The notes below the pieces were generated by a model that did not search any database, was not told the DNA's origin, and was given only the letters and a program-made list of their open reading frames with translations. DNA of 36,384 nucleotides from assembly GCA_900404475.1 (NCBI GenBank), contig OUQQ01000142.1:1-36384 (forward strand), given 5' to 3'. Made by a program: the position numbers and the translations under genes. Shown here in pieces: positions 1 through 11,487 of the stretch. Source of the DNA: Spongospora subterranea (Eukaryota > Endomyxa > Phytomyxea > Plasmodiophorida > Plasmodiophoridae). Each line of letters starts with the position of its first letter. Within the stretch, counting starts at the first letter, position 1.

Positions 1-789
1 CGGCAATCCAGCTGGCTCCGCTGAGCATTGAGGTTCGGCAAGGGGATCTAACGTAGAATGTGTTGGCGTACGCAGCAACGACGCCAACGATTCGTTTTTT
101 AATCTGTTCATGATGATCTTCCATTGGGGATAATTACCGAATCGCAACCAATTCGTATACACTGACATGGAACATAAGACGACATACCCCGTGACCCGCT
201 GATGTGGTTGTTTGGATGAAAAAACCGCGATATCCGGATACGGTATTGTAATATCCGGATATCAAAATCCGTGGCATCCAAACGGGCCCTAACGAAATAC
301 GACGACTAAACGAGTGGATTGCGGGTACGCAGTATTCGGTCTATGCGCGACGTGATCTGCAACGCCACGTCGTCCTCTGTCAGATTGTGTACACTCCAGT
401 GGCACCTCCGTGATTGGTCCTATTCTATGTGAACAAGTTTCTCGGCGCTACATTGCGCTACGAATGTGTCCAGAAAAATCATGTACGCGTACTACTATGC
501 TCGCCAGATGAATCAACTTCCAGCCTCCCAATATTTGATTTGAACGCGGTAGATGCACCGCGACTGCCTTTTTGGAAGCTCTCATAAAACAAAAGTCATT
601 CTCGGAAGATCCTTAGCTTGCATACAACAAAAGCCAGTTCAGTGCTGCCAACATGAATTTACGCAGCCTGTCAGCACCTACCTGTACGAGGAATCAGAAA
701 TTGTTGTGAGATTATATTCACGACACAACAGCATCAAACTTGAAGTTTTCAACTCCAAGACCATCCGCAAATACAAAGATAGCAAAAAA
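1..789. other. Gene-poor left end
   Basis: No protein family was recognised in any frame and I saw no tRNA- or rRNA-like segment. The open frame at 553-903 runs into the repeat array that starts near 790 and resembles nothing I know. Confidence 0.5.
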
Positions 790-1240
790 TTGCCAGTCCC
801 CCCAAACAGTTTAACATTTTACGCCTGGGCAATAAAACCGATGGATTGTACATCGAAAATAATGAAATTTGACGAAGCAGATTGGGCTGTTTTCTTTTTT
901 TGAACGAGGAAGATTGTTTAGGACCCAGTGGGCCAGACTCCAAACAATTGCAGTCCCCGCAAACAGTTTGCTACTTGACGCCTGGGCGAGAATACCGATG
1001 GATTGTATATCGAAAAAAACAAAGTTTGGCGAAGCAGATCGTGCTCTTCTCTTTTTTTGAACGAGGAAGATTGTGTAGGACCCAGTAAGCCAGACTGGCT
1101 CAGATCCAAGAACTTTCCAGTCCCAGCAAACAGTTTATCACTTGACACCTGGACAATATTACCGATGGATTGTACATCGAAAAGAACAATGTTTGGCGAG
1201 GGCGATTGGCCTGCTTTTTTTTGGACCGAGGAAAGTGGAA
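790..1240. repeat. Minisatellite, about 160-bp units, three copies
   Basis: Three diverged direct repeats begin near 795, 952 and 1119, so the period is about 157-167 bp. Each copy has in order a block like AGTCCC.GCAAACAG, a block ending GATGGATTGTACATCGAAAA, a T-rich run, and GAACGAGGAAGATTGT followed by GGACCCAGT. The third copy degrades after about 1240, and a loose echo (TGGACATCGAAAAC) lies near 1264. The unit has no protein similarity I recognise. Confidence 0.8.
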
Positions 1241-1456
1241 ATGAGCACTGCGGGCTGAGTATGTGGACATCGAAAACTTTTCACACAACCGTGAGTGTGT
1301 ATCCATTCACGCTTGGTGGATGATATTGATTGATTGTAAAACGCGAATAACAAACTTTGATGCAGTGTATTGGGATGTTGTCTGTATTTGAAAGATGAAA
1401 ATTGGATAGGCCAACCGGAGCAGCGCGTGCACCAAAAGTGTAATACTTGACATCTT

Positions 1457-1840
1457 TTGGGCTACCTTCGCAACGTCCATATTGTTATTCTGCTTGATGC
1501 CTTTAAGGGTTACTGGCAATTTCCTCTTCATCATGATTCACAAGAAGCGTGCTCGTTCATGAAGCACGAAGTCGTTTTCACCCCAAGGCGTTTTCAAGGT
1601 ATTTTCGATGCTGTTTTCGCCTTTCAATCAGGTATGCAGGAGGTCCTTTCTGATCTACTCTACCAATGTTGCCTTTTATGTATTGATGATATTTTGGGGT
1701 ATGTATCGTCTTTTAACGATTGCTTCACAGTCTTGGAGAAGATCCTCAAACAACAGGACAAAATTAGTGTCAAGTGTATGCCTATAAACGACTTCAATCG
1801 ATATCGTTTGAGAGCACTCCACGGAACCGTGATGGAGTGA
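1457..1840 (+). mobile_element. Ty3/gypsy-type reverse transcriptase fragment (decayed)
   Basis: This open frame encodes the middle of a Ty3/gypsy reverse transcriptase. The palm motif LDAFKGYWQFPL is followed by FTPRRFQG and then by LLCIDDILG, which is the YxDD catalytic box with Cys in place of Tyr, and then by a KILKQQDKISVKC segment as in the family. Gag, protease, RNase H and integrase are not visible around it, and no long terminal repeats were found. It is therefore a remnant rather than a working element. Sequence after about codon 112 no longer matches the family. Confidence 0.75.
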
Positions 1841-2528
1841 ACGATTTTCCCAGTTGGAATTTGCAGATATCATACAGCGAGCGATCACGCCATAAAGTAA
1901 ACTCAGCATCCTTTTTTCAAAGAGAAACGGTTGTTGGTAGAGCACCAAACCTTCACTTTCACCCCTGCAGAAAATCTCGAGGCAAAAGGCTGTTCAATCC
2001 TATAGCGGCACTTGCTCTCATGTGTTCCTTGGCCGGGAAGTGTGTTTTGCCACTCTGCCGAATCTCATGCTATTGCCCGGGTACGTACTGTGTAATTGTC
2101 GCGATATCTGCAATGCAGTCTGGAATATTGACGGTTGCCGCCGACGCCGTTTGGATTAAATGTAATAAAAGCGTCTTCAAACAAATCGGCTTCCTTATAA
2201 AATGTCTAACTGTTATGGCGTTTATTTTTTTACCTGTATGATAGGAATCTTGATTAACAACAAAAAGGAGAGTGCTTTCAGTTAATTATAGAGGACGAAA
2301 TCGTCAAGTAGGATAGTTTCAATTATGGCAGATGTCATTTAGGAGTGCAGAAGAAGACACGAGACGTTTAAGCACCACGACAGACACTGTTCAGAATAGG
2401 TTCAGAAAACTATCGAAGTCAAAGAAATCACCAAAGGAACCGGTTATGGAGCACTTTATCCAATAAGCAAGTCGTCTAGGTAGATTTAGATGAACTTCCG
2501 TCTCGAAAGGGGGATCGTTGTAAATTTT
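1841..2528. other. No supported gene between the RT fragment and HMG-CoA lyase
   Basis: Open frames here (for example 1774-2241 plus) have no recognisable domain. Part of it may be further decayed retroelement sequence. Nothing else is supported. Confidence 0.4.
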
Positions 2529-3920
2529 TTAGGTGCGATTTGAAGATTGACGCTTTGCTAGAAGTGCTCTGGCAGCCCGACCAGTTGGTGGCCTTCCAAT
2601 TTCCTTACAGATGTAATCACTGGCATCAAGCAACTTTTCAAGAAAAACGCCCGTTTGAATGTCCATTCCCTGAAGCATGTAAACAACATCCTCTAAAATA
2701 TGCTCAACTTAAGTTTCTCTAATCAAGTTCAAGAACTCAGAGCCAAACATACCAGTAGCGACGTTTCCGCTGGCACCTCTACACAAAAATCATCAGATAC
2801 AGCACAAAAGGAACGTGTTGACATACACAGCATAAGGGCATCCTCCCAAACCGGCTACCGAACTGTCAATGATGGAGATCCCCATTGATAGTGCACATAA
2901 TATGTTAGAAAGACCTTGTCCATACTGTTGAACTATTTAACATGAAGAGAGAATCAAACTCAGAAAATGCCTTACTGTATCATGAAAATGAACGGCGAGT
3001 TGAGATTTGGAAACCTTGCTCGTGACGGCGTTAAGCATTTTTTGGACGGAGCCAGGAGTTCCTGTACCAATTGTATCGCCGAGAGATACCTCACTGCATC
3101 CCATCTCGATGAGGCGCGCAGCTACGATGGCAACAGCATCGGGGTCGACTGCCCCTGTGTAAGGGCAACCAACAACACAAGAAACATACCTGACATCATA
3201 TCAAAGGTGTGCAATTATGGAACGATAGTGATCATGAACAGATAGAAGATAAAGAATAAAATGATTTTTTGAAGATAGCTCCTACCCTCGAACAGTAATT
3301 TTACTAGATGATGCGGCATCGAGCACTTCTTGAAAGCGCCCAAAGCTTTCTTCTATTGAACAATTAATGTTTTTTTGGCTAAACGCTTCCGAAGCAGAGG
3401 CGAAAATCGAGACCTAAAAGCTGTAAGAAAAACCGGCACCAAACAGACATCTAGCCCACTTGCTCAGCACCCGCATTCTTTGCACGATTGAACCCTGATA
3501 AATTGGGAACTAAGACAGAGTATTGAACACCATTTATACGATCGATTGAGCTCATAATCTGTTCGGCATCGGCCATCTATACGAATAAAAATGAACAACA
3601 GCGATAAGCAACGTGTCTATCAAAGCATTCGACGATTCTGAAGCAAATGTCGTAACAAACGTCCACACCTGCGGGACCCATTTGGGCGACACAAACGCAG
3701 CCGCCTCGATGGACTTGAGGCCAGATGTTGCTAATAAATCGATGAGCTTCACTTTGACGGATGTAGGGATGATGGGCCCTGGTTCGTTCTGGAGTCCATC
3801 ACGTGGTCCAACCTCAACTATTTTTACGTATTTTGGATAGCTTGTTATCTGAGTTAGTATGTTCAAAAACTCAAGCAGCAGGGAAAATGTCTGAAATGTG
3901 CCTATTACGTTTTGAATCAT
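2529..3920 (-). CDS. HMGCL: Hydroxymethylglutaryl-CoA lyase, 7 exons, intact
   Basis: It cleaves HMG-CoA to acetyl-CoA and acetoacetate, the last step of leucine breakdown and ketogenesis, normally in mitochondria. Exons on the minus strand are 3669-3920, 3460-3576, 3286-3413, 2976-3189, 2827-2924, 2753-2778 and 2529-2692. All junctions keep frame and give 332 residues, close to the usual length. Catalytic landmarks are present: [10 protein letters not shown] (Arg/Asp, residues 40-41), [25 protein letters not shown], the metal-binding VHFHDTYGQ, and the active-site cysteine loop GGCPYAVGASGN. The C-terminus (SSNRT) lacks the peroxisomal CKL-type signal of mammals. The first 30 residues are hydrophobic with few charges and could be a poor mitochondrial presequence. 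The start at 3920 is the only nearby Met. Introns are 46-96 nt and one exon is only 26 nt. Confidence 0.95.
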
Positions 3921-4975
3921 TCGTGAACCGATTGAAATAACCTAAAAAAAGATGTGTGAGAACCATAATCAGGAAAAATCGAAATAGACAATGACTTTTT
4001 TCTGATAAGAATATGGCCTAAAAGGTCGCATATCAGATTTGCGTGTAAAAGTGCCTATAGAGCATTTTAACAAACACCTGCAGTCGCGACATTTTCTGGG
4101 TCTCACCGGCAGCGCCCACCGATTCCTTCCTCAGCAAAACAAACACAATAACCCCATGATGTCGTTGGGTTTAGGCAGTTTAACACAATGACGAAATACA
4201 GTAGGTAGTAACGGACAGAATACAGGACTCATGGGGCTGCGCCTGAACTAAAGGGGATTGAGGAAAAGACCGAGAAATTGGAATGCGAGAACAGGGAAAT
4301 CGGCGAATGGAATGAACGGGAACGACAGGGAAAACGGACAATAGGGGGATGGGGGAGTATCATCTTTCAGAGGTCAACAAAGAGTGCGGTGCAAATGAGC
4401 GAATTTTATTCACCAAGACTCTCTGTGCATCCTGCGTTGCTGGATTCGAATTGTCACGCGGGGATTCGTTTGGTAGTTCACCGTGGCGCCTGATAGTGCT
4501 TGAAACGATTAAAATAAGTTTTCTGTTGATCATGATTGTAGGGAGTTTCGGGAACTCTACGAGACGTGCTGCTTCCGCATCCGCGAAGCCCTGACTGATA
4601 TCGCCTGCTGGCAACCGTCCACTGCAAACCGGGGATAGTGAGGAATTAGAAGTCTACAGTAGTGGCCGTTGTACGAATTTATTGGCGGCGACCGGACCTT
4701 ATGCATTCTCGCTATTTCGACATCAACAAACAAATCAATCAGCTCTACTTTTTGAACAATTACTAAGATCGGAGCTTTACCGAAGTGCAGCTAAACGAGA
4801 TCTATTCCGGTTGTACATCTATTGTTGCTAAACAGTCCAGTCCAGCTATCATAAGTCCATATGGGCCAACTTTGTAATACCCTTCAAATAGCTATACTGG
4901 CAGGCAATATCCTCTTGCCACGTGGCATCGTCGGTGGACAGTGGATCTAGCCCTTTTTTCAGGAAGCCTTCAAGG
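3921..4975. other. Intergenic, no supported gene
   Basis: Overlapping open frames on both strands at 4278-4614 show no known domain, and there is no repeat that I could detect. The HMG-CoA lyase promoter should lie just above 3920. Confidence 0.4.
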
Positions 4976-5245
4976 CCATTGGCCTCGAAAAATCAGGGTT
5001 ATCTGCCGTTTCCAATCAATGAAATTACTGCTCCCGTTCAGTGGCTGGATCTTTGCCAGAAGTTTCTCAGTACTCACCATGTTAGCAACGTGCTGGGCCC
5101 ATAACCAACTAAAGGTGGAAATATGGATATGGGCCCAGCACGTTGCTAACATGGTGAGTGCTGAGAAACTTCTGGCAAAGATCCCGCCATTGAACGGGAG
5201 TAGTAATTGGAAACGGCAGGGAACCCTGGCTTTCGAGGCCAACGG
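4976..5245. repeat. Foldback (inverted repeat) element
   Basis: The left arm (about 4976-5102) and right arm (about 5129-5245) are near-perfect reverse complements around a 26-nt loop. Examples are GCACGTGCTGGGCCC-like sequence at the inner end (CGTGCTGGGCCCAT against ATGGGCCCAGCACG), TTTGCCAGAAGTTTCTCAG against CTGAGAAACTTCTGGCAAA, and GGCCTCGAAA against TTTCGAGGCC at the outer end. The arms differ by a few mismatches and an indel. There is no transposase. The layout fits a MITE or foldback element, or a palindromic duplication. Open frames crossing it on both strands are by-products of the symmetry. Confidence 0.9.
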
Positions 5246-5706
5246 GCTTGTCAAATTATCAAGGGAACCATTCATATATTATTGACCAGCAATTATTGTG
5301 TATGAGAGTGTATCACGGGAATCGACAACGACTAATTTTTCTTGATGTTGCAGTACAAAGCTACAAATTGAGGGATTTTGATACAGGCCCGACTACACTC
5401 GTAGCTCGAACTACCAATGCAACACAAGTAATTGTGCAGCATCATCACATCGGAAATAACACATATGAGCATTGTTGAAACTGTCCTTTTGCAGAAAAAA
5501 AATGGGATCACATTTGAATTTTTCGCATCGCCAGCGCAAATGGATATTGATCGTGGAGCTCACTGCTGCAGACTACACACCGGGCTGACTGGAGATGTAC
5601 ATAACCAACAGTCGTAATTCCCCGCTCAAAGCCCCAAACAACAGAAGGCGGAGCCTCGATAGATATGGAAAACGCGCGCTTGATCAAACAGAATTGACTA
5701 TCGCCA
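5246..5706. other. Intergenic upstream of the BUBR1-like gene
   Basis: No protein-coding or RNA feature is supported. It contains the promoter region of the following plus-strand gene. Confidence 0.4.
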
Positions 5707-8700
5707 ATGGTGGTTCTTTCTTGCGATGACATTGAAAAATCGAAAGAAAATGTCCAACCTGTTGCCAAAGGAAGGTCCGCATCCTCTCTGAATAACTGTG
5801 CTAGCTCAGTGGCCGCTAGACATGCTTCTTCCCATCCTAGAGCGATGCAATTTGAACAGGAACTCAGGGATTATGTGGGACCCGACCCGCTTCAGACTTG
5901 GCTAAGATATATCAAGTGGACTGAAGAAGAATTTGTGTCTGGTGGCGACCGTTCCCATTTAACGGTTTGTAGAATCGCTTCGGTTTCGAATTCGTTCTCT
6001 ATAACGTTCATACCAGGTTCTCTTGGAAAGATGTAGCATGACGTTTATGGATGATCCACGCTATCGAGACTCGAAGAAGTACTTGAAAGTTTGGATAACG
6101 TGTAAAGTTACTTCATGTCTTTCCAGATACTTAATAACAAGCATTCATTTCTAGTTGCTCATAATTGCCATGCTGGTGTTGAAGACTTGTTTCAGTTTCT
6201 TCAGACAAAGTCAATTGGCCAGACGCATGCCTTATTCTATCAGGCTTGGGCATGTGTATTGGAAAGTAAACAGGATTTCGAAGCCGCCGAAAGCATCCTT
6301 GAAGTGGGCATCAACGCCAATGCGAAGCCTTTAGAAAAGCTTACACAGTCTTTAAATCTTCTGAAGCTTAGGCGGAAATCATCACAGCAAGCTTCGACTC
6401 AGTCCGCAGTCGCAGCAAACTCTAGGACTGCATTAGTACAGCTTTCAAAGAAAAAAGCCGGGTCGTCGCATCGCCAAGGGGTTCAGCCTCAGCCTCTTGT
6501 GTCAAGGTCCTCTGTCCCGCAACAAAACAGTACTATTGAGGTTTTTATTGAAGAAGAATCATCCAACAGAAGACCACCGCGCCATACAATTGAAACCACT
6601 GGGCCAACCTCTTTTAGCCATCGCGCGATGAATAAAGAGAATGTTCAAGCACCGACAACATGGACGGAGCCTCTGCAGCAATTTCACTCGCGTAAACCTG
6701 CAGATGTCCGAACTAGTTCGATACAACCTACCCAGATCAAGGTATTTGTAGAAGAAAACCTTCAACAATGTGAAACTTCCTCCCGAAATCAAGAATTCAA
6801 TTTGAGGAAGCGGTTGCACGGTGTTCCCGTTTCGGAACGTTTAAGAGACGATCCGTTGAGTCGAATCCATTGCCCTCCGCAATCACAAGCTCACTTTTCT
6901 GCGGAAATTGTTGACTACGAGCGCAGCTATGATGCTATAATGTTAAACGATCCAGAAACTCCAGAAGGCTTATCCTTCGAGGAAGTAAGAGCCCGGGAAT
7001 ATTTTCGACGAGCAGCTGAAGTCCAGGATGATATGCCGATGACAGTCAATTACAGCCAAATATTATCAGTGAAAGGTTATCTATTGCCTCGAAATTTGAC
7101 AACTAAGACTAATAAGGCATGTAGGTGCTGGACTGCAAACTCCCAAGATATCAATCCAGTCGCCAATAATGGAGTCGCATCCTCGCCGATTGCAGTTTTC
7201 CTCTGGAGCGATGACACCTGGAGCCAATGTTGTAGATGTGCCGTCGATTCAAAATTTCCTCGCCCAACCCAAGAAAACGTCGTTGGTTGTCCCCAGGAGT
7301 GCTTTACCCCCACCGTCCCCTACAGGTCAGTTGTACGTCGTTTGTTATGGTATCGCCCACTGATTTATTCAATTCTATACCGAAGTGACAATGACAGTAG
7401 ATACACGCAATGCTCTTAAAGAAGTCAGGTCGGTGGTTTCTGTGTTTCGTATATTTTTCCGTCAAATTCTTACTAATCAATGAAGATCCATGTTTGCCGA
7501 TAACGGCCATAAGACCTTGGAAGATTCGGATTTCCAGCAAAACAGCAATGAAACAACCGAGTTTGAAGTATTCCATGATCCAACTGTAGATTTGCGTGCT
7601 TCTTCAAAAATTCAGGAAATTCAAGGACTACCGTCAGGTGTGGTCGTTGATCCATTAACGATTACTGAGAGATGCCGGATCGCTGGCGCTCCTGGTCAGG
7701 TATTTTGCAGCTAATTATGCGAACGTTGAGTCAATGTGTTTTCAAGGTTCGAAGCGTTGTCGACCATTCTTCTGTCGCGGCACCCGACGAAATACAGGAC
7801 ATAGAGGAAGATTGTACTATTGAAGTTGACGATGCAGACCTGCTAGTCCTCAGTCGCATCACGGAAAACGTCTTCGAAGCTCAAGATTTTGGGACCGATA
7901 AAACCTTGATTTTGAAAATCGTCAGGCCCGCTAGCATTTGGGAATCGTACATTGCTGAAAAGATAACTGAAAGAGGTGTTGGAACATCAGGTTGTATCAG
8001 TGGCTTATTTTGCGAATTTGTCCTAACTCAGTGGAATATAGCTGATTCATTAATTCTTGCAAATCGGTCATACATTTTCGAAGACTTATCTGTGGTTGTT
8101 TCTGATCTCAGAGACGACCTTGGAACAGTACAAAAGCTAATTGATAAGTTCAAAACCCGGGGCTCTCTTTGTCCCGAAGTTATCGGTTTGCTTTATACTC
8201 AACAAATCCTCACGATATTGCATATGTAAGAGTAGCGACTGCCAAAATTCGAAAAATGTAATGATCTTTTCAGTTTGAACAACACCAATATTTTGCACTG
8301 CAAAATTCAGCCGAAGCATTTAGTTTTGGGTTCAGAGTGCCACACTCTTGCCCTTATTGATTTTAGCTCAGCTGTGGACATGCAAGCCTACTGTCCACAA
8401 ACTCGATTTTCTAGCCCCGTTGTCCAATGTACTCACCCAACATGGCGAAACGAGGTACTGTGGCTCTTCCTCAAATGCCGAAGAACATTTTTGATTTTTG
8501 CGTTCGCTTAGATCGACTCATTTGGAGCTGCATCTACCATTCATCAGTAACTGATTTATATTGCCGAAGTATCTACTGCTAAATGAAAACTTTAGAATTT
8601 TATTCGGGACGGATCTCGACCTTACGTTGAATGTGCAACAGATGCTGCAGAAGATCGAGGAGATGCTGCCTGAGTAAGTTCAAAAACTTTTTTTTTATGG

Positions 8701-8900
8701 TGTTTCTGATGTCGTTGTGCTGCCCTCTGATTAGGTCATACGCGTTTGATATATGGGCTGCAATATTTCAAAGCCTATTAACTGAGGATTTGCCATCTGC
8801 TGCGCTTCATCATTTAATCGAAATGCATTGGGAGGAGATTGGCACCGATGCGCTCAAATTCGCTCTGTGTGATACAAATGTCCTCATTAATGAACAATAA
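5707..8900 (+). CDS. BUB1B: BUBR1/Mad3-like spindle checkpoint protein with degenerate kinase domain, 10 exons
   Basis: A subunit of the mitotic checkpoint complex that blocks APC/C-Cdc20. Exons: 5707-5964, 6017-6101, 6155-7075, 7125-7329, 7486-7699, 7747-8225, 8274-8454, 8512-8546, 8596-8673, 8735-8900. All phases agree and give 873 residues. Order: KEN box 1 (KSKENVQP, K13), a Mad3/BUB1 TPR-like region (about 48-165), an ABBA-like motif (IEVFIEEE, 242), KEN box 2 (NKENVQ, 275), a second ABBA-like motif (IKVFVEEN, 309), a BUB1/BUBR1 SFEEVRAREYFRR box (388), an FxVFxD motif (FEVFHD, 516) and a kinase fold from about 580. K618 in LILKIVRP is kept. The HGDIKPDN catalytic loop reads HCKIQPKH (729-736), so the catalytic Asp is Lys, and DFG reads DFS (D750). 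It is probably a pseudokinase, as in vertebrate BUBR1. The start is the Met just before KEN1. Confidence 0.93.
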
Positions 8901-9008
8901 ATATTGTTTTAATGTACAACTAATCAATATTTCATGTACATGAAGCACCTTAATCGTGGAATATTTAATTAAATAGAAATGCCAGCACTTGACACCTTCC
9001 TAGAGCAA
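8901..9008. other. 3' flank of BUBR1-like gene
   Basis: AT-rich spacer with an AATAAA at the stop codon (8897 onward) that could act as a poly(A) signal. No gene is visible. Confidence 0.35.
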
Positions 9009-9780
9009 CTATCCTTCAGATATGTCACATTTTGAGGGATGCGAGTTTTGAGGTTGAGGAGAAGCAGGCGCCTTCATTATCCTGGCTTGCGTTTGGAGAT
9101 CTGGAATTGAAGCTTGGTAATCGTCTCCTAGCCGACTCTGTCTCTGTGCACCAGGCGGCTTCATCCACTGCAAGTTGTCTTTAGCGGAGTGCGATCCGGA
9201 ATATCCCTGACGGATCATTGTCGCAGCTGATCTACAATGACGGAGTCCAAATTGATTTCACATTATGAAATTAACATCAATCACAGTGGTAAAGTGTACA
9301 ACGTACACCACTGCTGTACAGTACATGCGAGTTGCCAGACTAAACACCGTAATAATTCCTCAAGCGGGACACCAGGCAAAACATCGCCACATTGGGTCTA
9401 AGAACGTCAAAGGAAGACCAAGGCATCCGGAACGTTTGAAGACATATCGGAATACACAGAAATTAGAAACCCACCATTTATCCGAACGCCGGAATAGATT
9501 ACAGGACGCCATTCCTTGTATCCAATGGCGGAGCTATTGAAAGTATACACTGAGATGCAACTTTGAAAGGATGTTGCCTGGAAACAAATTCTCTGTGTCG
9601 AGAGACTACACGGTTGGACCCTCCCCATTTCATCGTATTCGCGCCAATTGATGCGTTTTTTGACCCATCTTTATATAAATTGGGAAGCGATGAGCGCTCC
9701 GAAGAAAAATTTCTCGATGTGTTCATTCTTTGCATTCGATAGCTTAGCTTTTAAAAATCTATAAAAAACTCTTACTAAAC
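9009..9780 (-). CDS. Possible disordered hypothetical protein, multi-exon, low confidence
   Basis: Two minus-strand open stretches have a protein-like but low-complexity, polar composition. One is at 9499-9735 (Ser/Arg/Asn rich, containing SLPNLYKDGSKNASIGAN). The other is at 9009-9218 (MIRQGYSGSHSAKDNLQWMK near its start, Pro/Gln-rich tail ending KCDISEG). They could be first and last exons of one gene with a poorly defined middle. I recognise no domain and cannot place the junctions. Chance open frames are a real alternative. Confidence 0.25.
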
Positions 9781-10540
9781 ATTATCGTTGATCCTGCTAC
9801 CTCAAGCTTTTTCGTAGACGAAACAGGCCCCACCATTTTGTCGCAACCTCTTCAATCAGGCCCGAATCCGGTTAGAATTGATCTGGAAATCCTTCGCGGT
9901 CGCTATTGTGTTTTTCTTAGCCGAGTTGCGCTTCAGCATTGCTGAAATCGGGTTTGACTTCACCCCATTTCACCGTCCCGAATGTGTTGGCTTGAAATCT
10001 AGCGCGAATTCGGATGCAGCCGACACTTTCGCTGGCACACACTGCGCGGACTTCGCATCGATCAGTAACATTAGTCCGTACCCTGTACGACGGGTAATTC
10101 AGGGTGAGGATGGGATCATGGGACTCCGATTCCGTGGGGATTCCTGCCAGCCATTCATATAGCGACACCCAAAAGGGTCATAGTATAGGAAGGCAGGCTT
10201 CAGCAATCAAAGGCGAACCTTCACCAGCTGTTCCAGTCCTTAAAATAAAATGGACGACAACCTTGGGGAATATCTGAAACCAGATCTGTCCATGACGAAG
10301 TTGTTGCTGATTACAGTAGTTATTATGGTAATCACTTGCATAGAACAAGAATATTAAGTTATAGAACATCTACGTGTATATGTATGTATCCACCAGTTTA
10401 TCGTATCCGTTTCGTTTATCATTCGCAATTTGAAATCAGCAGAAAATTGAATCATCAAATCTGGACCGTGAAACTTTATGGATTGCGGACTGCGGACACT
10501 CAGCTAATTTGTTGCACTTTCAGCTTTGGAGCCAAGGGTC
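9781..10540. other. Intergenic, no supported gene
   Basis: Open frames on both strands around 9878-10168 carry no known motif. The stretch ends at the start of the SANT protein gene. Confidence 0.35.
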
Positions 10541-11358
10541 ATGACCGGGCCAGATTCGCCCAAAGACGGGCTTGATGGGCTCATGTCGCTCTCACAATTG
10601 ACGATTCCGACCCCGGTTCGTCTGTCTCGTCCTTCTGTCAAGATAAGGGTCCGGGATCCCAGTTTTTCAAATGCCATTCAGCCGTTTCAGACCTCGATAT
10701 TTGGTTATGACATCAGACTTGTGCATTCGTTGATTGGGTGTATCAATGATTATGTCCAGTCAAAACAAAAAATAGTATCGATCGATTGGCACATCATTTC
10801 CGCCACGTTAGATACGCCCAGGAGGTTGTCCCCAAGTGAATGCCAAAATCTTTGGAGGTAAATAAACTTGTTGTGATCGCATTCTTGTAAAAAAAACTCA
10901 AATGTCATAGGTATTGTGCTTATCATATGGATGAGTACGGTAGGAATAGCGATAAGACAGTGTTGGACGTGTCATCGTTGGCTGATGATGACAGCGATAT
11001 TGACATGCCTACGGCCAAGCCTCAAATCAGGACCGACAGATGTGCTGACGACGAGACGCAAATGCCAAAGCGAAAATGGACTAATGCCTCAGATATAAGA
11101 CTACTTCAAGCGATTTTGGAACATGGTGAGAGTAACTGGGAAGTAATCGGTGCTAATGTGGCGCTAAATCGTGACCTCAACGAACTTGAACAACGCTGGA
11201 AGGTTATGCAAAAATCTGTAGAAGCAGGAAGATACAAGAACGAAAAAATCATTGGTCTCGTCAAAGCTATAAATGAACTAAAAACCGCAACCCTCCAACC
11301 GTCTGCGGATGTTCAAACAGCAGCTGATGCAATGGCATCGCTAATGGATCTCATATAA
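10541..11358 (+). CDS. Protein with two SANT/Myb-like domains, 2 exons
   Basis: Exons 10541-10857 and 10911-11358 (53-nt intron, phase 2) encode about 254 residues. The first domain (FGYDIRLVHSLIG ... IDWHIISATL ... LSPSECQNLWRYCAYH, about residues 50-120) and the second (KRKWTNASDIRLLQAILEHG, then NWEVIGANV and LEQRWKVM, about 165-215) have the tryptophan spacing of Myb/SANT repeats. An acidic linker (DDDSDID) separates them. The N-terminus is Ser/Pro rich. Such proteins bind DNA or histone tails in the nucleus. I cannot assign it to a named family. The start is the first in-frame Met after the upstream stop. Confidence 0.75.
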
Positions 11359-11487
11359 TATTTGTTGTCCTGATAATATCTACATATATTAATTATCTCA
11401 TCAGTTCCAATATAACATAATACATTCCTCATATTATTTCTTCCGCTTTTTCTCTCCAACCATTCTTTGTTTACCTGCAACGCTTTA

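Noticed and set aside
4922..5285. Overlapping open frames on both strands, about 60-114 codons
   Set aside because: They cross the foldback repeat and are near mirror images of each other, as expected from the inverted repeat.
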